NCBI GenBank assembly: GCA_030867875.1
Contig: JAOWCC010001751.1
Span: 24,978,369 to 25,042,368, forward strand
Length of the DNA: 64,000 bases
DNA from: Actinernus sp. WN-2022
Lineage: Eukaryota; Cnidaria; Anthozoa; Actiniaria; Actinernidae
Reading direction: 5' to 3'
Position 1 is the first letter of the stretch. Each line of letters begins with the position of its first letter. The translations under genes and the position numbers were made by a program. Under the pieces are notes generated by a model. The model saw only the letters and a list, made by a program, of their open reading frames with translations, had not been told where the DNA came from and ran no database searches. Shown here piece by piece: positions 46,200-57,578 of this stretch.

Positions 46200-46747
46200 T
46201 TAAAGTGCACCTAACCCCTTTTGCAACTTTTATACATTTGAATCTTTGAAAGGTTTTGAGTACTTCTGCGAAGAAAATTTTTGGCTTACAGAGAATATTC
46301 TATGTTCCAGGCTTGTTTGAAATGGTGAAAATTTGACCTTTCCTGACCCATGACCGCGTAAGGTAAAGCCTGGGTCGATTCTGGATCTTACGTCACCTGA
46401 TTAATGCATTATTCTCCATGGCGCCTTTCTATCACAACAACATCGATATATAGAGAATTTATACAGTCTGTGAGTTGTTAGTAAAGAAAACAGTTATTTT
46501 AGACAAAATGCTAAACATTTATTCAACTTATTACAAAGTCGAATAAATTAGATGACGTAAGATCCAGAATCGACCCAGGCTTTTTCTTACGCGGTCATGG
46601 GTCAGGAAAGGTCAAATTTTCACCATTTCAAACAAGCCTAGAACATAGAATATTCTTTGTAAGTCAATAATTTCTTCGCAGAAGTACTCGAAACATTTCA
46701 AAGATTCATTGGTATAAAAATCGCAAAAGGGGTTAGGTGCACTTTAA
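46200..46747. mobile_element. TTAA-flanked MITE (family 1), complete
   Basis: TTAA at 46200-46203 and 46744-46747. Inverted arms of about 190 bp share AGTGCACCTAACCCCTTTTG and 'cgcggtcatgggtcaggaaa' (complement on the left). It interrupts the DIRS element. Confidence 0.95.
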
Positions 46748-47482
46748 AAAACTCAGTCACGTTTTTGAAAGTCACGATCTGTATTCCACGCAAACGAAAT
46801 GTCACGATCAACATTTTCAAATTCACGATCTGTACACGCTACAGGCATGTCCAAGTAACGGCCGGTGTGAGAGTTATACACCGCAACATAATTACTCTGC
46901 ATTACCCCATTCGCGAGTCAAGCGTTAGGGTCATTGTTACTAGCAGCTGTGCAATGCCCGTGCCCGTAAAGAGTGGGCACTCGGTCGAGAACTCGCAGTG
47001 TCGCTCATAAGATTCAATAACGATTGCTTAGTCACCCAGCACTTAGCGCACACATGTTGTGTCCATTTTCGCTCGCCGCCGGCGAATTAGACCAAAATGA
47101 TCTTTCGTGTGGCAGCACTTCTTGCATTGGTAGTCTCTGCAAAATAACACACCGGATGATACATTTTTTCCTGACTTCGTAGATTTAGACTTAGATTTTC
47201 CTTGAAGAGAATGTTGTTCCAAACGTGAGAACGAATCTCCCCACTGCGATTTTCCTCGCTCTCATACAGGCTCTTAATTTCATACACCAACCACCTCTCT
47301 TACCGAGCTGCACAAAAGTCCCACACAACATGATTAATAATAATTAGTCAGTGTCACCCCTCTTCTAACATCAACAAAATTAAATGAACACAAAACTGCT
47401 CTGCCAAAGGCATTCAATTACAACTATGTTTTATTGTTGGCTTTCTGAAAACAGAACAATTATAACATATTACGTTTTTTAC
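46748..47482. other. Possible 5' remainder of the DIRS element or unrelated DNA
   Basis: 'aaagtcacgatctgta' and 'aaattcacgatctgta' form a short direct repeat. On the minus strand the frame stays open for some distance through the TTAA into the RT region, but no gag motif was recognised. Confidence 0.3.
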
Positions 47483-48145
47483 ATGTAACACTTCATTTTA
47501 AAACAAAATTTAAAATAGTTTTCTTTACTGATTGGTAAAACAATGAACTGATTGAAATAGTGAAATATTGTACAATTTCATGATAATAGCTCTGTAGATT
47601 TACTTACACTTTTATACATTCTTTGGTAATGCGGATCGTCATTCCACGATTTCTATAGCCTATGAACGAGGCTCTCCCCTCTTCCCTTGGAGAGCCTCGT
47701 TCACAGGCTAGGAGACAGTCTAGTTCAATACTTCGTTTGAAAACTGCTATGAAAATCTTGAATATGGTATTTTATATGTTGAAAACCATTACCTCCTTAG
47801 TTCTCTACCGAAGTTTAAAGATTATATCTTACAAGTTTCCTTATTTTTGCCATTTTTCCGGTCTCATATGAACATTTCTAAATGGTTCGTTTTTCTTGAA
47901 GACAGAGTTGAACGAGCAATTGTAGCGTTCTTTCTGTGAACTGGATTATGTGTTATTTGGGCTCAGAGAAGTATTTGAAGAATATCAGTCTATGGTGTGA
48001 AGTATTAAAGTAATTGCGGTATTTCTTGAGCTGTGAGGTCCTTGTAAAAGAGCTACAATTCACTCCCGCTCGGCGGCCATCTTGATCTACTTTTAATTAA
48101 GTGCCTAGTGCGCATGCCCAATGTTTTTCCGCTCTGTTGATTGGA
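47483..48145. repeat. Unique part of the right inverted arm
   Basis: Complement of the left-arm segment 39668-40340, with indels. An extra short palindrome 'gaggctctccc' / 'ggagagcctc' at 47669-47698 is not present on the left. Confidence 0.8.
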
Positions 48146-51057
48146 CTAGTGTCCTAGCTGTCCTAGCTGTCCTAGAGGTATAAACATTGATGTTGGACTA
48201 CCTGTGATATCCTAGAGAAATTAACATTGTGGTTGGACTACCTGTGCTGTCCTAGTGTCCTAGTGTCCTAGCTGTCCTAGCTGTCCTAGAGGTATAAACA
48301 TTGATGTTGGACTACCTGTGATATCCTAGAGAAATAAACATTGTGGTTGGACTACCTGTGCTGTCCTAGTGTCCTAGTGTCCTAGTGTCCTAGTGTCCTA
48401 GTGTCCTAGTGTCCTAGCTGTCCTAGAGGTATAAACATTGATGTTGGACTACCTGTGATATCCTAGAGAAATTAACATTGTGGTTGGACTACCTGTGCTG
48501 TCCTAGTGTCCTAGTGTCCTAGCTGTCCTAGCTGTCCTAGCTGTCCTAGAGGTATAAACATTGATGTTGGACTACCTGTGATATCCTAGAGAAATAAACA
48601 TTGTGGTTGGACTACCTGTGCTGTCCTAGTGTCCTAGTTTCCTAGTGTCCTAGCTGTCCTAGAGGTATAAACATTGATGTTGGACTTAACCTGTGATATC
48701 CTAGAGAAATAACCATTGTGGTTGGACTACCTGTGCTGTCCTAGTGTCCTAGCTGTCCTAGAGGTATAAACATTGATGTTGGACTACCTGTGATATCCTA
48801 GAGAAATAAACATTGTGGTTGGACTACCTGTGCTGTCCTAGTGTCCTAGTGTCCTAGCTGTCCTAGCTGTCCTAGAGGTATAAACATTGATGTTGGACTA
48901 CCTGTGATATCCTAGAGAAATAAACATTGTGGTTGGACTACCTGTGCTGTCCTAGTGTCCTAGCTGTCCTAGCTGTCCTAGAGGTATAAACATTGATGTT
49001 GGACTACCTGTGATATCCTAGAGAAATAAACATTGTGGTTGGACTACCTGTGCTGTCCTAGTGTCCTAGTGTCCTAGTGTCCTAGCTGTCCTAGCTGTCC
49101 TAGCTGTCCTAGAGGTATAAACATTGATGTTGGACTACCTGTGATATCCTAGAGAAATAAATATTGTGGTTGGACTACCTGTGCTGTCCTAGTGTCCTAG
49201 TGTCCTAGCTGTCCTAGAGGTATAAACATTGATGTTGGACTACCTGTGATATCCTAGAGAAATAAACATTGTGGTTGGACTACCTGTGCTGTCCTAGTGT
49301 CCTAGTGTCCTAGCTGTCCTAGCTGTCCTAGAGGTATAAACATTGATGTTGGACTACCTGTGATATCCTAGAGAAATAAACATTGTGGTTGGACTACCTG
49401 TGCTGTCCTAGTGTCCTAGTGTCCTAGCTGTCCTAGCTGTCCTAGAGGTATAAACATTGATGTTGGACTACCTGTGATATCCTAGAGAAATAAATATTGT
49501 GGTTGGACTACCTGTGCTGTCCTAGTGTCCTAGCTGTCCTAGCTGTCCTAGAGGTATAAACATTGATGTTGGACTACCTGTGATATCCTAGAGAAATTAA
49601 CATTGTGGTTGGACTACCTGTGCTGTCCTAGTGTCCTAGTGTCCTAGTGTCCTAGCTGTCCTAGAGGTATAAACATTGATGTTGGACTACCTGTGATATC
49701 CTAGAGAAATAACCATTGTGGTTGGACTACCTGTGCTGTCCTAGTGTCCTAGCTGTCCTAGAGGTATAAACATTGATGTTGGACTACCTGTGATATCCTA
49801 GAGAAATAAACATTGTGGTTGGACTACCTGTGCTGTCCTAGTGTCCTAGTGTCCTAGCTGTCCTAGCTGTCCTAGAGGTATAAACATTGATGTTGGACTA
49901 CCTGTGATATCCTAGAGAAATAAACATTGTGGTTGGACTACCTGTGCTGTCCTAGTGTCCTAGCTGTCCTAGCTGTCCTAGAGGTATAAACATTGATGTT
50001 GGACTACCTGTGATATCCTAGAGAAATAAACATTGTGGTTGGACTACCTGTGCTGTCCTAGTGTCCTAGTGTCCTAGTGTCCTAGCTGTCCTAGCTGTCC
50101 TAGAGGTATAAACATTGATGTTGGACTACCTGTGATATCCTAGAGAAATAAATATTGTGGTTGGACTACCTGTGCTGTCCTAGTGTCCTAGTGTCCTAGC
50201 TGTCCTAGAGGTATAAACATTGATGTTGGACTACCTGTGATATCCTAGAGAAATAAACATTGTGGTTGGACTACCTGTGCTGTCCTAGTGTCCTAGTGTC
50301 CTAGCTGTCCTAGCTGTCCTAGAGGTATAAACATTGATGTTGGACTACCTGTGATATCCTAGAGAAATAAACATTGTGGTTGGACTACCTGTGCTGTCCT
50401 AGTGTCCTAGTGTCCTAGTGTCCTAGCTGTCCTAGCTGTCCTAGAGGTATAAACATTGATGTTGGACTACCTGTGATATCCTAGAGAAATAAATATTGTG
50501 GTTGGACTACCTGTGCTGTCCTAGTGTCCTAGCTGTCCTAGCTGTCCTAGAGGTATAAACATTGATGTTGGACTACCTGTGATATCCTAGAGAAATAAAC
50601 ATTGTGGTTGGACTACCTGTGCTGTCCTAGTGTCCTAGTGTCCTAGTGTCCTAGCTGTCCTAGAGGTATAAACATTGATGTTGGACTACCTGTGATATCC
50701 TAGAGAAATAAACGCTGAGGTTGGACTACCTGTGCTGTCCTAGTGTCCCAGTGTCCTAGTGTCCTAGCTGTCCTAGCTGTCCTAGAGGCATAAACATTGA
50801 TGTTGGACTACCTGTGATATCCTAGAGAAATAAATGCTGAGGTTGGACTACCTGTGCTGTCCTAGTGTCCTAGCTGTCCTAGATGTATAAACATTGATGT
50901 TGGACTACCTGTGATATCCTAGAGAAATAAACGCTGAGGTTGGACTACCTGTGCTGTCCTAGTGTCCTAGCTGTCCTAAAGGTATAAACATTGACGTTGG
51001 ACTACCTGTGATATCCTAGAGAAATTAACATTGAGGTTGGACTACCTGTGCTGTCCT
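48146..51057 (-). repeat. CTAG-rich satellite array, right arm
   Basis: The same satellite as at 38090-39667 in inverse orientation, about 26 higher-order units. Each unit has 'cctagaggtataaacattga' with 'tgttggactacctgtgat', then 'cctagagaaataaacattgt' with 'ggttggactacctgtgct', then 2-7 short 'cctagtgt' or 'cctagctgt' steps. Units near the outer end carry 'aaacgctgaggttgg' variants. Confidence 0.95.
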
Positions 51058-51141
51058 CAGAGTCTTTGTGAAAGAGGAATATCGATCTAGGAAAAAATTG
51101 TTTGAAAAATTCGGGTTTCTTACATCGAGAAAGAACCTGAT

Positions 51142-54100
51142 TGTTTTAGACGTGGTGTCTAGATCCTCGTGCCAGAAACACTGTCTCGGGCTACGGACCA
51201 CGTCTAAAATAGTCATTTGGCTTTGAAATATTACTTCTTCGTCAATCAGTTCTAGACAATTTTCTTTTCTTGAATGTATCTTTCTAAGGTTTATTCATAC
51301 CTGTCCTCGTCCCTGGAGGTTCAGTGTCGCTGCATTAGTCGGGGAATACGTTTCCCCATATTTTTTGGTCACCTCTAAAGAGTGTTACATGATGTATTAT
51401 ATAAGGTGAAATAAACTTTTTTAAACTTCGTCCAGTTGTTAGCCCAAGCAAGGTCTCTAAAAATGCAATAAAATGGGGAGTCACCATTCTCGTTTTTGTA
51501 GTAATTTATAGTAATTTAGAGATCCTACAGCAGAAACATGAGAAATGTCAGCATTAGACTTTCTCAAAGTCCTTCTTAGCCCCCCGCACGAATTCGACTT
51601 GGAGCAAGTCTGTGTCAGCATGGGTAAAAAGCGCCCATTAACTACTAGGTCTAACTGTTGATAGTGAACAAATGAATTAATTATGCACACCAAGTATGTA
51701 CACCAAACGTAACTTAAAAGCTTTAAATACTGCAAGGACAGTACTATAGCAGAATACGACGAAATTTGTTTTGTTAGTATCCCTATACGAGCGTAAACAA
51801 ATAGCTACTTGCAGTATTTGCATAAGAATATCTAAGCATCCAGAAATTAAAAATGATTTATACTTTGGTAACTGCTGGCCAACCCTTCTGTGATTAAATA
51901 TATGGAAGGAAAAAAGGAGGGGGGTCACCATTTTCGTTATAAGGAGATATTTTGCAAACTATCGCAAATTTAGCTGCAAAATATACTTTCTCCAAGGAAG
52001 GACTGGGGCGAGTTTCATAAAAGTTGTCTTAAATCGCCCAAATGAACTTATTCTTCATTGACAACGTTAAAGAAGTGTTGAGATATGTAAGATTATTCAG
52101 TAATACACCCAAACACAGTACCTATGATTTTAGATTTCACTAACATGCGCAGTAAATATGCGCATTGCAAAGCAAGGGAATCACCTTAAGTGAGGGTGTG
52201 TTGACTGTACAGACTCATAAATAAACTATTTCACTTACGAATGTTTCGTGGTACTGTAATCAGAATATCCTGGATCCACCACTGGTGGCAGAAATTGCCA
52301 CAAATGTACACAGCTATACTCTTTGTAACCGATTTAGTTTTCCTCTTTGTTGCCCCATTTCAGACCACGCGACAGCTCTACAGAGCATTCAGCACTCTGT
52401 TTTCGAATTATAGAAATTTATATTTATTTACTGGAGGAGGTCGGGCTGTTATATGGGGGAGGAGGGGGGGGGCACAAGTTTTTTAGCTCTTGATTTTGGC
52501 GGGGTCGTAATTTTTTAGAAGCCACTTTGATCGGGGGTAACAACTTCTTTGGCAAGGTTCTCAGTAGAAGCAAGCGTTTCTTGTGTGTGTTTTCGAGGGT
52601 GAAACTAGCTGCGCTTTTGGTTTTGCTTTTTACTCACATATATAAGAGTAGTCTCTTTGTGAAGACATTGAAGCAAATATACGTCCATTTATTTAGTGTT
52701 ATTTCATTTTTACCCGCATATCATGTTGTTCGAGCTCTACCCCCAAATCATAAATGCTCGTACTTCAGAATAGATTATCCGGGACATAGTCAGCCTATTA
52801 ACTAAACATGTTACAGCCTATACTTCACACTAAACATGACCTGAAAGTGCATGAGAAGGCATTTGAGAGGAAATCTAAACACTTTCCAGGAGAGCATGTC
52901 CGACCCCCTAAAAATAACGGCCCTTCAAGCCTAAGAAATATCCGTTTTCCGTTTCCACTAGTTATGGCCACCTGTTCGAATAAATACTGAGAACCCTGAA
53001 ATTTTCGAAAATTGAAATTTTATTGGGGGGAGGGGGGTCACGAATTTCTGGTCTCACATTTAGGTGGGTTACAATTTTTTGGACCGATTTAAGAGAGGGG
53101 GAAGTCAAGATTTTTTTGGAACCCCTAAATTAAAAGTAAAGCCCCGCTTCCGGTAAATAATGAATGGTCCCTTATGTAATTGTCTGCGCTTATTTTTACC
53201 ACTCATTTCAGTTAAAAGGAGTTTTTTATGTATATTGCCGGGAATCGGGAAACTCTAAACTGGAATGAAACTGGGATATCTCACGGCCAAGAGTTTAATT
53301 ACAAAGGCTTAAAAACTGGTGTTAAAGAATAACAAACAAAACCTAAAATATCTCCCTTCTTAGAGGGAACCAGATCTAAGCCTTTAATATCACTGGCTTT
53401 TTCCGAGAACAAATAACGCAGTTTTTTCATTATAAGGCCATCGACAAATTAAGTTCAGGCATGAACTTGTGGGTTAATTTTTACGATTACAAAATGATAT
53501 ACATTTATTTAGTTTCTAGGTTTATATGTATCGCTCGCGAGTTAAACTATAACTGGACTTCGTTACCAAGTCTAAATTGTCCTTTTTAATATATATTCTA
53601 AAGAAAAATGCAAAGATTGCCAAATGATAAGGTAAACAAAGCAGCGAGCACATTCATCTTCCAGGAAGTGAAAGTACAGATTTAGGAACTTCAATAGGGT
53701 TGGTAATTGTCGGCGGGGTCGAAGGCATACGGGCAAATTAAACCACTGTAATTGCGGCGTTGGTGTAAAGGTAATTGTTTATTTTCCGACAGGAACCGGG
53801 CGGTGTACTTAGTTGAACAAATAATTAGTACTTAGACACGGAATTGATACAGCAATAAACAAACACATGGAATGAGAAAGCCAATAACCATGCATCTTTG
53901 TGGAGCTAAGTTCGCGTAATTTTTGTTGATAATTACACGAGAATAACGTGTAACAAAAGGGGAAAACCAATGCTAAACATTGGCTGTGAAACCAGTTATT
54001 TATAGTCGAGTACACCGATTTGGGATTTAATGTTGAATATATTACGTAAACCTAAATTCGTAAACTAAAGTTTAATTCGCGGATTCAAATTCACAGTCGC

Positions 54101-54492
54101 TAAACCCAGAAAATTCAATCAAGCCAATTGTCATTAAAGATTTAGATAAAAGCAGACTGGAGGAAGACACAGAACTGAAGAAACCAGCTTTTTCCCGCAA
54201 CCGGCATGGATATTACCAATTTGAGTCTAATTTGATAGTGATTTCTTTCCAATTATCGTAACAATATGAAGTGTTTACGACTTTGTAAATAGAGAGCGCG
54301 CAATAGGCTTACGCACGCATAAAGAGGGGGAAAACCCTACTTCACAATCGGAAGACCACAACAATGGTAATATTAAAGCCTATCGATAGAGGAACCGAAT
54401 GAATTCAATGACAAACTCTACATCAAAGAGTTCAATAATGATATCTATTTCCGTGGAAGATGTTTAAGTACTTGTCAATGAAATTGGAAGCA
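51142..54492. other. 3.3-kb non-coding stretch
   Basis: Only short ORFs without domains. A G-rich area (52436-52470, 53024-53040) and a motif 'ttttttagaa' recur loosely. No gene, RNA or clear transposon was recognised. Confidence 0.5.
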
Positions 54493-54500
54493 TATAAAAA
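54493..54500 (+). promoter_or_regulatory. TATA box of the cysteine-rich peptide gene
   Basis: TATAAAAA is placed about 30 bp before the probable start (around 54524). It precedes a leader that ends in a splice donor GAAG|GTAATT at 54594. Confidence 0.5.
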
Positions 54501-54523
54501 CATAGGGCGGTTCAACAACTATA

Positions 54524-54594
54524 GTCACATCAACCGAAGGCAACCGAAGGTTATATATCTCAACGTCTCTGTATTCATCCTTACACATACGAAG
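54524..54594 (+). other. Probable non-coding leader exon of the peptide gene
   Basis: Inferred from the TATA box upstream and the donor downstream. The partner acceptor TATACAG is directly before the ATG at 55526. The intron would be 931 bp. Confidence 0.4.
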
Positions 54595-55283
54595 GTAATT
54601 ATAACAGTAATTTCTTGGTTTTAGATTGAACTAGAATCTGCCTTTGGGATAATTGTTATTCTGTTCGGTTTTTTGTTTTAACTTTGTAAACTACAATAAA
54701 CCGGCTTAGTACTTCAACAGAGAAATGAAGTGTTTGATTTTGGCGGCTTTTAACCAAATTCAAACAAACCGGCCGTAAGCTTTCTAAGCCCAGAATTTTA
54801 CTGAAATTTTTGAGCCCGAATAACTTCAATCAGTAGTCTGTACATGTTCGTGAATTCTCATTCCCAAGATAATGTTAACAAAATTTACTTCGCCCGTAAA
54901 CTTTGTTTTAGTCCCAAAAAAATCTACCTTCATTTTCCCAGTTTCCGTGTTCTGTTTTCAAAACCTTTACTTCGCATAATGGGATTATCACATGCAATGA
55001 GTAAAAAACGTTTTTGATTATACTACGAAAATCATGATTTCTTTTTTAAATCGCTACCGTCGTTCAAGAGAAACAAACGATATTTTGACGTGTATGATCT
55101 TCTAGCTACAAGGCGGTTAGGTACCATGTTTCAAGATTTCTCGAAAGCTTTGGTCGAGTATATACAGCCACAGTTACTAGTTTATACCCCATTCATCACG
55201 GCACTGGGCACGGCACTCCAAACAGGCGGCCCAGGGGTTCTCAGACCCTGCGAAAAGGTAGTCTAGATTTTCGGACCATAAGT

Positions 55284-55425
55284 GAATTGAGTTTGTTGGT
55301 ATCTCGCCCTTGCTCCGAGGGTTTTTCCCCGGGTTCTCCGGTTTTCTTCCCTCCACAAAAACTGACACGCTAAATTCCAATTCGATATGTGAATTAGCCG
55401 GGTCCTGGCCTTGATCAGCCTCTTA
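55284..55425 (+). mobile_element. 5'-truncated SINE (family B)
   Basis: 'ggtatctcgcccttgctccg', 'ctccggttttcttccctcca' and 'agccgggtcctggccttgat' match the body of 17692-17965. The tRNA head is missing. It lies in the intron of the peptide gene. Confidence 0.8.
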
Positions 55426-55525
55426 AAAAATAAGGGTTGCCATGCCGTAATATTGTGGCACGCGTGCCCAAAATGCTGTCCATGTACACCGAGCTTTAAC
55501 TCCGGCTTTTCACTTCAATATACAG

Positions 55526-55735
55526 ATGAAGTTTATTGCTGCTCTGTGCCTGTCGTTTGTGGCCGTGCTGCTCCTACTGCCATCAACCTCAGACGCCTAC
55601 ACAGCTCACCACGGCTGTATGTATAAATGCTCAGAATACTTCAACGATTGCTACCAATTCTGCAGCTCTGGCTCGTTTCCATGCGGCGTTTGTGTCGACT
55701 GGGCTTCTAGCTGCCGAGGAAGCTGCAAGAAGTGA
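55526..55735 (+). CDS. Secreted eight-cysteine peptide precursor, 69 aa
   Basis: The ATG immediately follows the acceptor TATACAG, preceded by a branch-like CTTTAAC and a pyrimidine stretch. Residues 1-24 form a classic signal peptide (Lys, then a long Leu/Val/Ala core, ending SDA). The mature part of about 45 residues has cysteines spaced C-x3-C-x6-C-x3-C-x6-C-x2-C-x6-C-x3-C and ends in a basic RGSCKK. Such peptides serve as toxins, antimicrobial peptides or secreted signals. C-x3-C pairs are typical of helical hairpins, but I do not recognise the family. It lacks the consecutive cysteines I associate with coral SCRiPs. AATAAA signals follow at 55909 and 55938. Confidence 0.8.
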   Translation: MKFIAALCLSFVAVLLLLPSTSDAYTAHHGCMYKCSEYFNDCYQFCSSGSFPCGVCVDWASSCRGSCKK

Positions 55736-55908
55736 ATAGCGACCATCCATTCCTGACTCCAATACTTTGTGTTCTGAACTAAAAACTACTGATAAGTCAA
55801 GTATATTTTACAAGGGAAAGACTATCTGAAATGTGGCTCTGTGTAGCTTAAAAAGCAAGTGTTATTCAAAGCAGCAACTGCTTACTTTTTTACTGAATGT
55901 AAAAATGA

Positions 55909-55943
55909 AATAAATAAATTGTCACAGGAACTTATTGAATAAA
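55909..55943 (+). terminator. Poly(A) signals of the peptide gene
   Basis: Overlapping AATAAA copies at 55909-55918 and another at about 55938, 174-203 bp after the stop codon. Confidence 0.6.
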
Positions 55944-56025
55944 CCTGAGAAAGTGCAATCTCCTTTTATTTTTTTAGAGCTTAAAATACATGTAATATTT
56001 AAGGTTCGAGACTGGCATGGGTGCC

Positions 56026-56120
56026 TTATTGACAAATACAGGCACGCGCTGACTGCAGACCGAATGCCGTTTGAAGAAATGTTCATCGTACAGTCAGTAA
56101 GTGCCTGTATTTGTCAATAA
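56026..56120. repeat. Short hairpin, 20-bp arms
   Basis: TTATTGACAAATACAGGCAC is exactly complemented by GTGCCTGTATTTGTCAATAA, with a 55-bp loop. Confidence 0.9.
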
Positions 56121-57326
56121 AACACAACATATAAGTCTCTAACTTTTAATATTCCGGTAAGACTACTAGAGTGCTGTAACACTACTCAGTTAGACTATAC
56201 TAGAGTGTTGTAGAAGCTTTTGTTCATTCGGACACATGTTGACTTGTTGTACTTCCAGCGCTTGCAAATCAGCCATTTCCAAGGAGCGATTTTCACTGTT
56301 AAATATGCGATTGGAATGAGATTTTCCAAGCCGTCCAAACACGTAACTAAGCGAAGGTAAGAGAGCATCTGGGTCGAGTGCTTTGTTCACCAATAAAGCA
56401 CTCTCATTAGCCAATCACCTGCTTAGATTTTGTACAATGCACGAAATTTGAATATTAAAACACAATAATGCACGAAAGAGCAGTCGAGGTCTTTAAAAAC
56501 TACACCTGGAAAGTGCATTATTTTATTTTAATATCTAATGATCGATGAAAACCAGTGTTTATTTCTTTCTAAAAAGCGATATCTTCACATGTGAAGATAT
56601 ATATATGATATATTCACACGTGATGATAACACTGTTGAAAATATGACTCGCTTTTACAAATTTCCAACCTTTTTTGGTAAGAAATCAAAGTTGCCCGGTA
56701 CTTCATCTATAATGATATATTAATTCACATGCAGTCGTGTTGATGAAATTTCGTACGAATGAGCGCAGTGAATGAGCAAATCTCGAAGATAAAATCCGTA
56801 TCTCCGCGCAGCCATGTAATATCCCCTATTTATAATATGACCCGTACCAGACTTGCCGTACCAGCCGTACCAGACCGTACCAGCGCTTGCTTGCTCAGAA
56901 CCATTTACAAAAGTCGATTTTTTATTTGGTTGTTTTCCCTTTGAAGACCTCTGCTAGCAGGGAAGGGCACGGCAGGCCGAAAAGAACATATTTGGCTTTC
57001 CGTCAATGTGTACGGTCCGAGCGCGGTCACTAAGTACGTAACAGGATGTAGGAGACTTTCCATTTGCTTTATAACATAAAATTCGATCGGAAGGAAATGC
57101 ATGAGCGTCATTATAATAAAATAATGCACACTGGCTCGTCTTTTAGCCAAAGAAATTGTGTATTCTTAGGAGGCTCCCGTAATTTATATTATAAAACGTC
57201 ATTAATAAAAAAATTTAATAATTAAATGTCACGATTCTTCCTATGATGAAAAACATCGTCTAATATATTCTTTTCCGATATGATTCTTATCATGCTATAA
57301 TGAAAATATCCATTGTACGAAACCCG
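56121..57326. other. Non-coding stretch with small palindromes
   Basis: It holds the palindrome 'atcttcacatgtgaagat' (56579-56596) and a short 'ccgtaccag' tandem (56850-56885). No gene is recognised. The 3' UTR of gene 2 (minus) must begin here. Confidence 0.5.
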
Positions 57327-57578
57327 CTACTTTGCGAGAAAACAGTTGAGTTTCTGTACTAATTCCTGAAACTTCATCTCGGGAATACTGCTTGTTCCTT
57401 GGGTCATGTCTATATATAGAAGTTTTGCAAAGATTGGTCCAAGCTGTCCCGCAGGCGGCCACGGGATAAACTCGAACAACAGCGGGACGATTGGCTTTCT
57501 GATGGTGTCTGCCAGTGTCGCCTCTCGTTGACAGTTCTCCGAAATGCAGTACTTGGAGGTCACGCAACACAACATGAC
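57327..57578 (-). CDS. Gene 2 exon: TIR domain, second half, and stop
   Basis: After acceptor 'caatttacag' the frame reads VMLCCVTSKYCISENCQREA and then ADTIRKPIVPLLFEFIPWPP. The Glu in NCQRE falls at the position of the catalytic glutamate of SARM1-type TIR NADases (a Cys or Trp before x-x-Glu on helix C). The exon ends with FLAK and TAG, 83 codons. Its 5' border has been tandemly copied into the preceding intron. Confidence 0.85.
   Translation of the reverse strand, partial: VMLCCVTSKYCISENCQREATLADTIRKPIVPLLFEFIPWPPAGQLGPIFAKLLYIDMTQGTSSIPEMKFQELVQKLNCFLAK

Larger units (their letters stand above)
41330..46740 (-). mobile_element. DIRS-like tyrosine-recombinase retrotransposon, broken and interrupted
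   Basis: Reading on the minus strand: a region typical of the start of the DIRS reverse transcriptase (45878-46199), the catalytic reverse transcriptase (44424-44801), RNase H (about 43179-44060) and a tyrosine recombinase (41330-43195). The order RT, RNase H, recombinase is diagnostic of DIRS-like elements. It is split by a hAT-like element, a Harbinger element and a TTAA MITE, and also carries frameshifts. Terminal repeats were not located. Confidence 0.85.
37998..51141. mobile_element. 13.1-kb structure with inverted satellite-bearing arms
   Basis: The left arm (about 37998-40340) and right arm (about 47483-51141) are inverted copies. Outer ends match ('gttctttctcgatgtaagaa' and 'cctagatcgatattcctctt' against their complements at about 51069-51140). 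Next comes the same satellite in opposite orientation, then a non-repetitive segment ('aagatggccgcc', 'ctcaagaaataccac', 'ggttttcaa', 'tttgttttaaaatgaagtgt'). Arms containing internal tandem repeats are the hallmark of foldback (FB/Galileo) transposons. The centre (40341-47482) is a MITE and a DIRS-like retrotransposon with further insertions. An inverted segmental duplication is the alternative. Confidence 0.65.

Noticed and set aside
37998..51141. Polinton/Maverick element
   Set aside because: No protein-primed polymerase, integrase, packaging ATPase or capsid frame is visible; the only recognised coding pieces are DIRS and Harbinger relics.
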